From NCBI GenBank assembly GCA_965217075.1, contig CBDCHC010000008.1:62001-126000 (forward strand): 64,000 nt of DNA, in the 5' to 3' direction. This DNA is from CBDCHC01 sp965217075 (lineage in GTDB: Bacteria > Pseudomonadota > Gammaproteobacteria > PS1 > Pseudothioglobaceae). A program made the position numbers and the translations under genes. Shown in pieces: positions 46,103 to 55,444 of this stretch. The notes beneath the pieces were generated by a model that was given only the letters and a program-made list of their open reading frames with translations, was not told where the DNA came from and ran no database searches. Position 1 is the first letter of the stretch. Each line of letters begins with the position of its first letter.

Positions 46103-48316
46103 ATGTTAGACGATAAATTACAGCAACAAATCAATAAAATTATGATATCTGCCAGAAATAATGGCTTTGAATTTATTACTATCGAACATTTATTGTTAGC
46201 CTTGCTTAATACCGATGAAGTTATTAATTTTTTAAATAAGAAAAAAATAAATATTGCAAAATTAAAAATTGCGCTAAATGAATATATCGCCTGTAATACT
46301 CCATTTACCAAACAAGATAATATTACTATGCCAACTGTGGGTTTTCAACGTGTTATCCAAAGAAGTGTTTATCAGGCGCAATCAATTTCTAAACAATCAA
46401 TCAATGCTCTTAATATTTTAGCTAGTATATTCTCAGAAAATGAGGCATATGCGTTATATTTGCTTAAATTAAATAATATCAATAAAAGTGATATTTATCA
46501 AGAAATAAATTCATTTGAGCGTACAAATGATGATATTCAAATTGAAATTAAAATAGATGACAATAAAACCCTATACCTAAAACATTTACAAAAATGGACA
46601 ACTAACCTAAATGTTTTAGCTGCTAAAGGCTTAATTGATCCGTTGCTTGGTAGAGAGTACGAAATAAAACGAGCAATGCAAATTTTAGCCAGAAGACGTA
46701 AAAATAATCCGCTATTTGTTGGCGAATCTGGAGTAGGGAAAACAGCTATAGCTGGTGGTATAGCCCTTAAAATAGAGCAAAAAAAAGTACCTGAATTTTT
46801 AAAAAATACTACTATTTATTCCTTAGATGTTGGTAGCTTAATTGCTGGTACTAAATATAGAGGAGAATTTGAAGAAAGACTTAAAAATATTTTGGCTGAT
46901 TTAAAAAAAGATACAAATAGTATTTTATTTATTGACGAAATTCATACTATCATAGGAATTGGCAATACTAATGGCTCGAGCATGGATGCTGCTAACTTAT
47001 TAAAACCAGCTTTAGCGGATGGCAGTCTAAGATGTATGGGTTCAACTACTACTCATGAATATAGACAAATTTTTACTAAAGATAATGCATTAAATAGGCG
47101 TTTTGCTAAAATTGATATCAAAGAGCCAACTGAGAATGAAGCTATAAAAATTCTACAAGGGTTAAGAAAGTACTATGAAAAGTATCACAAGGTGCGTTAT
47201 AGCAATGATGCCTTAAAATCAGCTGTTAAATTATCAACTAAATATATAAATGATAAATACTTACCAGATAAAGCAATTGACGTTATTGATGAGGCCGGTA
47301 GTTATCAACAAACCCAAGTAAAATCGAAAAGAAAAACTAAAATAAATACAATTGATATTGAAAATATAATAGCAAATATTACAGGTTTACCTGCCAATAA
47401 AGTAAGTAATAATGACAAACTATTGCTTAAAAATTTACCACATAACCTTAAACTTAGTATTTTTGGGCAAAATAATGCTATTAATGCCGTCGCTACTGCA
47501 ATAAAATTATCTCGTTCTGGGCTAAATATGGACAATAAACCAATTGGTTCGTTTTTATTTATAGGACCGACAGGTGTTGGTAAAACAGAGCTTTGCAAGC
47601 AATTATCATTTTTACTTAATGTTAAACTATTGCGCTTTGATATGAGTGAATATATGGACGAAAATTCTAGTGCTAAATTAATAGGATCTCCTCCTGGTTA
47701 TGTAGGTTATGAAGAAGGTGGACTACTTACAGAGGCTGTTAATAGTAATCCTTATGCTATAGTTTTATTGGATGAAATAGAAAAAGCTCATAGCAATATA
47801 TTTAATATGTTTTTACAAGTAATGGATAATGGTAATTTAACAGATTCGCTTGGCAGAGAGGTTAATTTTAATAATATTTTACTTATTATGACCTCTAACG
47901 TTGGTTCACAAAAAATGCAAAAACAAACTATTGGTTTTAATAAAACAGAAAATAAAGCTAATTATAATGAAGAATTAAAAAAAACCTTTAGCCCAGAATT
48001 TTTAGGGCGTTTATCAGCTGTTATTAACTTTAATAATTTAGATGAAAAAACTATTGATTTGATAGTAAATAAATTTATTTTTGCTTTAGAAGAAAAATTA
48101 GAAGAAAAAAATATTAGCATTACAGTGAGTAGTGAAGCAAAAAAATGGTTATCTAGACAGGGGTATAATGATAAATTAGGAGCAAGACCAATGGCAAGAT
48201 TAATAGAAAAAAATATTAGCACCCCACTAGCTGATGAAATATTATTTGGTAAATTAACTAATGGTGGTAATGTTTATGTGTCAGTAAAAAATAATAAAAT
48301 ACTTATAAAAATATAA
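46103..48316 (+). CDS. clpA: ClpA ATPase subunit of the ClpAP protease
   Basis: The 737-residue Hsp100 unfoldase has an N-domain (1-140), a first AAA+ module with Walker A GESGVGKT at 207-214, and a second with GPTGVGKT at 488-495 and LDEIEKAHSNIFN as Walker B. It threads substrates into ClpP. clpP is not in the window. The clpS-clpA order and zero spacing are the usual gammaproteobacterial arrangement. Confidence 0.97.
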   Translation: MLDDKLQQQINKIMISARNNGFEFITIEHLLLALLNTDEVINFLNKKKINIAKLKIALNEYIACNTPFTKQDNITMPTVGFQRVIQRSVYQAQSISKQSINALNILASIFSENEAYALYLLKLNNINKSDIYQEINSFERTNDDIQIEIKIDDNKTLYLKHLQKWTTNLNVLAAKGLIDPLLGREYEIKRAMQILARRRKNNPLFVGESGVGKTAIAGGIALKIEQKKVPEFLKNTTIYSLDVGSLIAGTKYRGEFEERLKNILADLKKDTNSILFIDEIHTIIGIGNTNGSSMDAANLLKPALADGSLRCMGSTTTHEYRQIFTKDNALNRRFAKIDIKEPTENEAIKILQGLRKYYEKYHKVRYSNDALKSAVKLSTKYINDKYLPDKAIDVIDEAGSYQQTQVKSKRKTKINTIDIENIIANITGLPANKVSNNDKLLLKNLPHNLKLSIFGQNNAINAVATAIKLSRSGLNMDNKPIGSFLFIGPTGVGKTELCKQLSFLLNVKLLRFDMSEYMDENSSAKLIGSPPGYVGYEEGGLLTEAVNSNPYAIVLLDEIEKAHSNIFNMFLQVMDNGNLTDSLGREVNFNNILLIMTSNVGSQKMQKQTIGFNKTENKANYNEELKKTFSPEFLGRLSAVINFNNLDEKTIDLIVNKFIFALEEKLEEKNISITVSSEAKKWLSRQGYNDKLGARPMARLIEKNISTPLADEILFGKLTNGGNVYVSVKNNKILIKI

Positions 48317-48324
48317 TTTTATTA

Positions 48325-49089
48325 ATGAAAATACTACTTAGTAACGATGATGGTTATGATGCATTAGGTATAACAAATTTTGCTAAAACTTTAGCAAAAA
48401 ATCATTTAGTGGTAATTTTTGCACCAGATAAAAATAAATCAGCTGCCAGTAGCTCGCTTACTATTGGTAGAACACTATCACCAATTATGGTAACAAAAAA
48501 CGTATATAAAATAAATGGGACTCCTAGTGACTGTGTGCATATTGCTCTTAGAGGTTTTTTTAATTTTGATTTTGATTTAGTTGTAACAGGCATTAACTTT
48601 GGTGCTAATATGGGGGATGATGTTATATATTCTGGTACTGTGGCTGGCGCTATTGAAGCCAGACATTTAGGCTTACCAGCTATGGCTTTTTCGCTGGCAG
48701 TAGATATTATGACTCCACTTACAACTGTAGATAGCTATAAACATAATTTTAATAGCGCTATAATTATTGCCAATAAACTTATAAACAATATAAAACACAT
48801 AAATTTATCTAAAGGAACAATCTTAAATATTAATATCCCAGATAAGTCAATAGATAAAATAAAAGGTCTGCAAGCTACAAGATTAGGTAAAAGACATCAA
48901 TCTGGTAATATTAATAAATGTCACAATAGTGATAATAGTTTTTATTTAGGCAAAAATGGCTTAGAAGATGATAATAGTATTGGTACTGATTTTTACGCTA
49001 TTAATAATAATTTTGTTTCAATTAGCCCGTTGCATATCGATTTAACTAAATATAATGAAATTGATAATATAGCTGAGTGGGTTAAATAA
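48325..49089 (+). CDS. surE: 5'/3'-nucleotidase SurE
   Basis: The 254-residue phosphatase has the metal-binding SNDDGYDALGI (Asp 8 and 9), APDKNKSAASSSLT, NGTPSDCVHIAL and GINFGANMGDDVIYSGTVAGA. It dephosphorylates nucleoside monophosphates and is a stationary-phase survival factor. The partners pcm, nlpD and rpoS are not linked here; clpA precedes it by 8 bp. Confidence 0.96.
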   Translation: MKILLSNDDGYDALGITNFAKTLAKNHLVVIFAPDKNKSAASSSLTIGRTLSPIMVTKNVYKINGTPSDCVHIALRGFFNFDFDLVVTGINFGANMGDDVIYSGTVAGAIEARHLGLPAMAFSLAVDIMTPLTTVDSYKHNFNSAIIIANKLINNIKHINLSKGTILNINIPDKSIDKIKGLQATRLGKRHQSGNINKCHNSDNSFYLGKNGLEDDNSIGTDFYAINNNFVSISPLHIDLTKYNEIDNIAEWVK

Positions 49090-49103
49090 CTAAAGGAAAG
49101 AAT

Positions 49104-49439
49104 ATGGACTGTTTATTTTGTAAAATAATTAAGAAAAAAATACCAGCTACAATAATATATGAAGACGATGAAATATTATCTTTTAATGATATAAATCCAC
49201 AATCTCCAGTACATATTTTAATCATACCAAAAGAACATATAACAGACATAAACCAAACAACTAATGCAAAGTTAATGGGGAAATTAATTATTACTGCCAA
49301 AGATATAGCGCATAAATTATCTATTGCTGCTAATGGCTATAGGCTGATTATAAATTGTGGTGATGATGGCGGACAAGAAGTAGGTCATATTCATCTACAC
49401 TTATTAGCCGGAAGACAACTTAAATGGCCTCCAGGTTAA
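49104..49439 (+). CDS. hinT: HIT-family nucleotide hydrolase (HinT-like)
   Basis: The 111-residue protein has the histidine triad HIHLHLLAG (H95, H97, H99) and the CLFCKIIKKKIPA start of the HinT branch, with FNDINPQSPVHILIIPKEHI. HinT hydrolyses adenosine phosphoramidates. It follows surE by 14 bp with a GGAA-type ribosome site (AAAGGAA). Confidence 0.94.
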   Translation: MDCLFCKIIKKKIPATIIYEDDEILSFNDINPQSPVHILIIPKEHITDINQTTNAKLMGKLIITAKDIAHKLSIAANGYRLIINCGDDGGQEVGHIHLHLLAGRQLKWPPG

Positions 49440-49462
49440 GATAATAAAAATTATAAATTTAT

Positions 49463-50952
49463 TTAAACTACTAAAAACTGACCCATCATTCCTCTATCTT
49501 CGTGCTCTAAAATATGACAATGATACATATAAGGTATTTTTTTATCACTAAATTTAGGGAACTTCATAATTACACTAATTTGCTCATTAACATCAACCAA
49601 TACACTATCTTTAAAACCTAATTCATGTCCCTTAATAATACCACTACTTTTCTTAATAATTTTAAATTGTACATTATGAATATGAAAAGGGTGAGCCATG
49701 CTAGAGTTATTTTTAATTACCCAAATTTCTGCTGTATCATGTTTTACTATCTCATCAATTCTACTTACATTCATAGTTTTATTATTAATACTAAAAGCAT
49801 CGCCGCCAAACATCATTTGTGGACCCATTTGCATTTGTAAATCCATAATACGGCGTCTAACAACACTTGATACAGCAATATTATCATGTTTTACTAAATT
49901 TATTGGTATAGCTTTTTTACTATTAGTTATACTTGTAGCGTCAATGGTAAAAATATTTAAATCTTTATCTCTTAAACCCATACCCATCATATTTCCCATC
50001 ATACCACCTCTACCCATCATTCCTCTGCCCATTGACGTAGTATTATTTTGTGCGATATGTTTAAGTGTAATAAATTTGCCGTCAGCCACATCTACTAATA
50101 TTTCTACTCTTTCAGCTGGAGCTAATTTTAAATTATTAACTTTAACAGATTTTTCTAATAAACCACCATCACTTCCTATTATATAAAAATCTCTATTATC
50201 ATTAAATGATAAGTTATAAATTCTAGCATTAGAGCCGTTTAATATGCGCAAACGAAGTAATGATTTTTTAGCTATTAAAGTAGGGCTAATAACGCCATTA
50301 ACTAACACACTATCCCCAGTTTGGCCCATCATTTTATCCATCATAGAATATAAATAAGAAAAAGAATTATTGTTATTGAATTTTTTATCTTGAATAATTA
50401 CTGGCAAATCATCAATACCGTATGTTGCAGGTAAATTTAATTTATTTGTTTTATCATCATCTATAATAAACATACCAGCTAAACCATAATAAACCTGTCT
50501 ACCTGTTTAGTGCAATTGATGAGAATGGTACCATAATGTTGCAGCTGGTTGTATAATATCAAATCGTGTTTGCCATGTTTTACCAGGATAAATTACTTGA
50601 TGAGGTCCACCATCAGCTGCTGCTGGTAATTTCATACCATGCCAATGTAGAGTAGTATTTTATTAATATGACTTTTAACATTAAAATGCACGGTATCACC
50701 TTTATTTGCTCTTAATGTTACTCCCAAAAAATCTTGATTAATTCCTAGCGTGTTAGTTTTCTTACCACGCATAATACTACTGCTGCCAGTTTTAATATTG
50801 AGATCAAAATAAACATTATTACCAATTCTTTTGCCTGTTTCAAGTTTAGGCACGATAAATTTATTATATTGGATTTTTTTAGCAGCAAAGATACTCTTAG
50901 AGATAAATGCACTAGCACTTATAAGTTGCATAAATTTTCTTCTGGATAACAT
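49463..50952 (-). pseudogene. Multicopper oxidase (CueO/CopA-like), frameshift and stop
   Basis: A twin-arginine-like signal (LSRRKFMQL) starts the gene at 50952. The frame breaks at a four-A run (50658-50661 on the plus strand); one more A restores NTTLHWHGMKLPAAADGG. That frame reaches WYHSHQLH, then TAA (50507-50509) where Lys is expected, and continues as TGRQVYYGLAGMFIID to the natural end. Copper sites HWHG, WYHSH, HPFHIHNVQF and HCHILEHEDRGMM can all be recognised, along with a Met-rich copper-binding loop. It would oxidise Cu(I) in the periplasm. Both lesions must be fixed for function, so it is dead as written. Confidence 0.9.
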
Positions 50953-50970
50953 TTTTTTCCTTGTTTTATA

Positions 50971-51387
50971 TTAATTAAATCTTTTATTATATTTACGTTT
51001 AATAGTTTCTGGCCATAAACTTTTTATATACTTTATTACAGCTTGTTTTTCTACTTGAGTTAATTTATCCTTAAAACTTGGCATCGTACCGCCAAGTTTA
51101 GCACCACCATAATTAATAGTATTAAGTAGTAATTTTGGCGAATGATGCCAGCTATGTGCGCTACCGTTTAATAGTGGGGCTGGGTATTTACCACTAGGCA
51201 GTGGTGCCTTCCAATTTGATACTAAACCTTTGGCTCTATAACCATGGCATTTAGCGCAATTATTATTAAATACTTGTCTGCCTAAAATTAGATTATTAGC
51301 TGCTATAGTTTTATTATCAGTTTTATCTGTAAATATATTTACAACAACAACGACTACCAACACTACTACAATAAACAAAACTACCAA
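50971..51387 (-). CDS. Membrane-anchored c-type cytochrome
   Basis: The 138-residue protein has an N-terminal valine-rich membrane anchor or signal (about 1-17), haem motif CAKCH (C44, C47, H48) and a likely distal Met in GGTMPSFKD. It is a class I cytochrome c of the cbb3/SoxX-like small type. No ATG or GTG exists in frame upstream before a stop; TTG 51387 is used by default, with a poor ribosome site, so the start may be damaged. It lies 18 bp upstream of the multicopper oxidase pseudogene and was probably co-transcribed with it. Confidence 0.78.
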   Translation of the reverse strand: MVVLFIVVVLVVVVVVNIFTDKTDNKTIAANNLILGRQVFNNNCAKCHGYRAKGLVSNWKAPLPSGKYPAPLLNGSAHSWHHSPKLLLNTINYGGAKLGGTMPSFKDKLTQVEKQAVIKYIKSLWPETIKRKYNKRFN

Positions 51388-51453
51388 TAAATTATTCTGT
51401 TTCGTATATTTTACAAGGTATAATTAACAATTTTCCTATTATACTTTAAAAAC

Positions 51454-51753
51454 ATGAAAAATATACTTATTTCTATACTTATGGTTTTTACTTTATCTGC
51501 TTGTTTTAGCTCAAATAAAGCATTTGATGATGATGGTTTTACTAGCTGGATGGATCAGCTTAACAGCCGTATAGTGGCTAATCATAATTATAAAAGAATT
51601 CCTTTGGATCAAGATGGGCAATTTGAAGCATATGTTGATTTAGTTTATAAAGCATACAAAAAAGAAATTGATAAAAATACCTTTATACAAACATTAAATA
51701 ACATGTATCCTGGGTACCAAACAAGTGTTAATTTTATAGCTAAACAACTATAA
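51454..51753 (+). CDS. Small predicted lipoprotein
   Basis: The 99-residue protein has a lipoprotein signal with lipobox LSAC (Cys 17) and Ser at +2, which favours outer-membrane sorting. The mature part is acidic then basic, with GFTSWMDQLNSRIVANHNYKRIPLD and LNNMYPGYQTSVNFI. I do not recognise a family. It converges with plsC (6-bp overlap). Confidence 0.7.
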   Translation: MKNILISILMVFTLSACFSSNKAFDDDGFTSWMDQLNSRIVANHNYKRIPLDQDGQFEAYVDLVYKAYKKEIDKNTFIQTLNNMYPGYQTSVNFIAKQL

Positions 51754-52449
51754 GTCTTTACATATCCTAACACTTAATTCTCTTACTTGTGTTATAAGAG
51801 ATGATATTTCTTTATCTTTAGTACTAATAGGTTTATTTATTATTACAGTAATAACTCCTGGCTTTTTAATAAATTTGCCTTTAGCCCAATACTTACCTGC
51901 ATTATGACAAATAGGCAATATATCTTTATTAGCTTTTTTTGCCATTACAAAACCACCGCTTTGGTATATACCTAATTTATTATATGGCTGCCTGGTGCCC
52001 TCAGGAAAAATTATTACAAAAATATTATTTTTAAGCCTAAGAACTCCCTGTTTTATTACTTTTTTAATTGCTTGTATTTTATTGCCTCTATTAATAATAA
52101 TTGGCTCTAATAACGCTAAGCCCCAGCCAAAAAATGGAATAAATAATAATTCCTTTTTAAGTACCCATGTTTGATTGGGTAAAATTGTTTGCAAGGCAAG
52201 CGTTTCCCAAGTTGATTGATGGTTAACAACTACTACACATGCTTTGGTTGGAATATTTTCCTTACCAATTACTTTTATCTTTAAGTTGCAAATAATATCT
52301 AATAAATAAATAGAAGATTTTGCCCACATAGAAATTATATTATAACGATAACTAAATGGTAAAAAGAAAAAAATTAACCCTATAAAGGTTATTGTAACTA
52401 CTAATAAAGTAGAAATAATAAAGTAAAATAACGAACGTACAAATAACAT
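51748..52449 (-). CDS. plsC: 1-acyl-sn-glycerol-3-phosphate acyltransferase
   Basis: The 233-residue membrane enzyme makes phosphatidic acid. The catalytic motif is NHQSTWE (an HX4E form, usual in this branch where the classical one is HX4D), with block III FPEGTRQPYN. One or two N-terminal membrane helices anchor it. It diverges from gph. Confidence 0.93.
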   Translation of the reverse strand: MLFVRSLFYFIISTLLVVTITFIGLIFFFLPFSYRYNIISMWAKSSIYLLDIICNLKIKVIGKENIPTKACVVVVNHQSTWETLALQTILPNQTWVLKKELLFIPFFGWGLALLEPIIINRGNKIQAIKKVIKQGVLRLKNNIFVIIFPEGTRQPYNKLGIYQSGGFVMAKKANKDILPICHNAGKYWAKGKFIKKPGVITVIINKPISTKDKEISSLITQVRELSVRICKDL

Positions 52450-52481
52450 AAAATAATATAAATAAAAAAATAAAATTTTAT

Positions 52482-53108
52482 ATGAAATTTAACACCTTAT
52501 TGTTTGATTTAGATGGAACATTAGTTGATAGCGCCCCAGATCTTGCTTCTTCTCTTAATAGTGTTCTAGCTAAATATAATAAAAAATCTAAAAAATTTGT
52601 TGATATTAGGGCCTTAGTGTCAAAAGGAGCGAAAGAATTAATAAAATTTGGGTTTAATATTGATGAAAAAAATAAAAAATTTAATTACTATCATCAAGAA
52701 TTATTAACTATTTACGAAAATAATATAGCTAAAAACTCTCAACTATTTGCTGGCGCCAATGACATAATAAATTTACTTGATAATTGGGGTATTGTTACTA
52801 ATAAATCAACTAAACTCACTAAGCTACTACTTAAAAAATTAAAATTAAAGCCAGATATTTTAGTGTGTGGCGATACGTTAAATGTTAATAAACCAAACCC
52901 AAAACCCATCTTATATGCTATAGAAAAATTAAATATAAATAGTAAAAATTGCGCTTTCATAGGTGATGACATAATTGATATAAAAGCAGGTAATGATGCA
53001 AAAATAACTACTATTGCAGTTAGTTATGGTTATTCAAAACCTAATAAAAACTGGCATTATGATTATGTTATAAATCATTTAATAGAACTAAAAAAAATTA
53101 TTAAATAA
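52482..53108 (+). CDS. gph: Phosphoglycolate phosphatase
   Basis: The 208-residue HAD phosphatase has LLFDLDGTLVDSAPDLASSLN with nucleophile Asp 9 and the acid Asp 11, VTNKSTKLTKLLL (motif II/III) and CAFIGDDIIDIKAG (motif IV). The DSAPDLA segment is the Gph signature. It removes 2-phosphoglycolate, a by-product of RuBisCO oxygenation, and so matters in a cell with CbbM. Confidence 0.92.
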   Translation: MKFNTLLFDLDGTLVDSAPDLASSLNSVLAKYNKKSKKFVDIRALVSKGAKELIKFGFNIDEKNKKFNYYHQELLTIYENNIAKNSQLFAGANDIINLLDNWGIVTNKSTKLTKLLLKKLKLKPDILVCGDTLNVNKPNPKPILYAIEKLNINSKNCAFIGDDIIDIKAGNDAKITTIAVSYGYSKPNKNWHYDYVINHLIELKKIIK

Positions 53109-53196
53109 CTAAATGTAAATATTTTATTATTGCCTAAATGAATTAAATAAAATAAACTATAATCTTAGGTAGTGTTTCTAGTACAGTATTAAAAAA

Positions 53197-53940
53197 ATGA
53201 AAATAAGAACTAATTATAAAATTATAAAAGATGAATTAATAGACAAGGTTATATTAGTAACAGGAGCTAATACTGGTTTTGGTAAAGCTATAACTATTGA
53301 TTTAGCAAAAGCTGGAGCCACAGTAATTATGTTAGGGCGTAATTTAGCTGAATTAGAGGATGTATACGACATAATATTAAAACTTAAATATCAAGAGCCT
53401 ATTTTATATCCACTTGATTTAGCAGGAGCAGAGCCTAAACATTACCAAGACTTGCAAACAAATATTTTAAAAAAATTTAATAAATTAGATGGTCTTGTAC
53501 ACAATGCTGCTATCTTAGGTACGATGATGCCAATTGATCAATATGATATTAAAATTTGGTATGAAACTATACAAATAAATTTACACGCACCATTTATGCT
53601 TAGTCAGTTTTTAATCCCAGTTTTAAATAAATCTAGTGATGCAAGAGTTATATTTTTATCCTCTACAGTAGGCAGGCAAGCAAGAGCATATTGGGGCGCT
53701 TATGGTGTAAGCAAATTTGGTATTGAAGCATTGGCTAAAACAATGGCAGAAGAATTAGAACATACTAATATTAAAGTAAATACTCTAAACCCTAATAAAA
53801 TGAAAACAACAATGCGTAAAAATGCTTATCCAGCAGAAAATACAACGGCTCTACCACTGCCTGAGGATAAAAGTCCTGCTGTAGTTTATTTATTTAATAA
53901 AACAACAAAAAATATTAATAGTAAACAATTAGAATTATGA
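53197..53940 (+). CDS. yciK: YciK-family short-chain dehydrogenase
   Basis: The 247-residue SDR has the NAD(P)-binding TGANTGFGKAI (about 22-32), NAAILG, and the active-site YxxxK in YGVSK. Features of YciK are HNAAILGTMMPIDQYD and LNPNKMKTTMRKNAYPAEN. Ser in LSSTVG completes the triad. The reaction is not known. It follows gph and overlaps gmhB by 4 bp; the usual ubiG-gph-yciK order is partly kept, without ubiG. Confidence 0.9.
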   Translation: MKIRTNYKIIKDELIDKVILVTGANTGFGKAITIDLAKAGATVIMLGRNLAELEDVYDIILKLKYQEPILYPLDLAGAEPKHYQDLQTNILKKFNKLDGLVHNAAILGTMMPIDQYDIKIWYETIQINLHAPFMLSQFLIPVLNKSSDARVIFLSSTVGRQARAYWGAYGVSKFGIEALAKTMAEELEHTNIKVNTLNPNKMKTTMRKNAYPAENTTALPLPEDKSPAVVYLFNKTTKNINSKQLEL

Positions 53941-54455
53941 GCAAAGTAGTTTTTATTGATAGAGACGGGGTAATAAATAAAGATATTGGTTATTTGCATG
54001 TTATAGATAAATTTGAATTTATAACTGGTATTTTTGATTTACTTTATTATTTGCAACAATTAAATTATCTACTTATAATTATTACTAATCAGTCTGGTAT
54101 TGGCAGAAAATATTACAAATTATCTGATTTTATTAAACTTAATAATTGGATGCTAGCGCAATTTAAGCAAAAAAATATTACTATTACAGATGTATTTTTC
54201 TGCCCACATACTCCTTATGATAATTGTGATTGTCGTAAACCAAAAACTAAAATGTTAATCGATGCTAATAAAAAATACAATATTAACAAGCAAAAATCTT
54301 GGTTAATAGGAGATAAAGAAAGCGATATTATGTGTGCTAATAATTTTGGCGTAAATAATACTATTTTATTTGTAAATAAAAATTTTAATAACAAACAATC
54401 TAAGGCTAAATATATATTAAAATCTATGGCTGATATTGCAACGATTATACGATGA
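53937..54455 (+). CDS. gmhB: D-glycero-D-manno-heptose 1,7-bisphosphate phosphatase
   Basis: The 172-residue HAD phosphatase removes the C7 phosphate in ADP-heptose synthesis. It has DRDGVIN (Asp 8, Asp 10), ITNQSGIGRK and a zinc-binding set CPHTPYDNCDCRKPK. That zinc loop separates GmhB from histidinol phosphatase. It overlaps yciK and hldD by 4 bp each, heading the heptose operon. Confidence 0.94.
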   Translation: MSKVVFIDRDGVINKDIGYLHVIDKFEFITGIFDLLYYLQQLNYLLIIITNQSGIGRKYYKLSDFIKLNNWMLAQFKQKNITITDVFFCPHTPYDNCDCRKPKTKMLIDANKKYNINKQKSWLIGDKESDIMCANNFGVNNTILFVNKNFNNKQSKAKYILKSMADIATIIR

Positions 54456-55444
54456 TAAATTTTAATAATAAAACTATATTAATAACTGGTGGGGCTGGTT
54501 TTATTGGCTCTAATATTGCTAAGTACTTACAAAATAATTATCCAACAGCAAAGATTATAATTTTTGATTGCTTTAGAAGTGATGCTAAATTTGACAATGG
54601 AAATTTAAAAAGTTTTGGACATTATAAAAATTTATTAAATTTTAATGGTGATATTATTTGTGGTAATATTAATAATGATGTTGATTTATCTTTGCTCAAT
54701 GATTATAAATTTGATTATATTTTTCACCAAGCAGCTATCTCTGATACTCGTGTTTTAAATCAAGAAATTGTCATGCAAACAAATACAAACTCTTTTTATA
54801 AAATCTTAACTATGGCTAAAACAAACAGTGCTACGCTAATTTATGCTAGTTCTGCGGCGACTTATGGTAGCTTACCCTCCCCACAAACAATAGGCAAGGA
54901 AAATCCAGAAAATATTTATGCTTTTAGTAAATATATGATGGATATCATTGCCAAAAAATTTAGCAAGCAGCATCCACAACTAAAAATAGTTGGTTTAAGA
55001 TTTTTTAATGTATATGGTGCTGGAGAATATTTTAAAGGAAAAACTGCATCACTTGTAATTCAGCTAGGACATCAAATTTTAGCAGGCAATGCGCCAAAAT
55101 TATTTACAAATTCAGCTAAAATAATGCGTGATTTTATTAATATAAAAGATGTAATTGATGCTAACATTCTAGCTTGTAATGCTAAAAGAAATGGTGTTTA
55201 TAATATTGGTACTGGAATAGCTCGTAGCTTTCAAGATATATCCGATATTTTACAACAAGAATTAGGTACTAATCTTGGCACTAATTATTTTACCAACCCA
55301 TATACTAATTACCAAAATTATACTCAAGCTGATATTAGCAGCAGTCAAAAATATTTAAATTTTTATCCTAAAATAACTTTAGAACAAGGTATAAAATCTT
55401 ATATAAATAACATTAAAAGTATGTTTGGAATTAGCACAAAGTGA
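54452..55444 (+). CDS. hldD: ADP-L-glycero-D-manno-heptose-6-epimerase
   Basis: The 330-residue SDR-type epimerase converts ADP-D,D-heptose to ADP-L,D-heptose. NAD(P)-binding GGAGFIGSN, catalytic Ser/Thr in ASSAATYG and YAFSKYMMD (YxxxK), then FFNVYGAGEYFKGKTAS with the HldD-typical GxEYxKGxMAS pattern. It is coupled on both sides (ATGA with gmhB, GTGA with hldE). Confidence 0.95.
   Translation: MINFNNKTILITGGAGFIGSNIAKYLQNNYPTAKIIIFDCFRSDAKFDNGNLKSFGHYKNLLNFNGDIICGNINNDVDLSLLNDYKFDYIFHQAAISDTRVLNQEIVMQTNTNSFYKILTMAKTNSATLIYASSAATYGSLPSPQTIGKENPENIYAFSKYMMDIIAKKFSKQHPQLKIVGLRFFNVYGAGEYFKGKTASLVIQLGHQILAGNAPKLFTNSAKIMRDFINIKDVIDANILACNAKRNGVYNIGTGIARSFQDISDILQQELGTNLGTNYFTNPYTNYQNYTQADISSSQKYLNFYPKITLEQGIKSYINNIKSMFGISTK

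Noticed and set aside
49698..50186. 162-codon open frame antisense to the multicopper oxidase
   Set aside because: Hydrophobic shadow of the coding strand with no homology; the opposite strand carries recognisable copper motifs.
17236..50952. All frameshifts explained only by sequencing error
   Set aside because: Some forty essential genes over more than 35 kb have no frameshift, lesions cluster in accessory genes, and two are nonsense changes. Error at single runs still cannot be excluded without reads.
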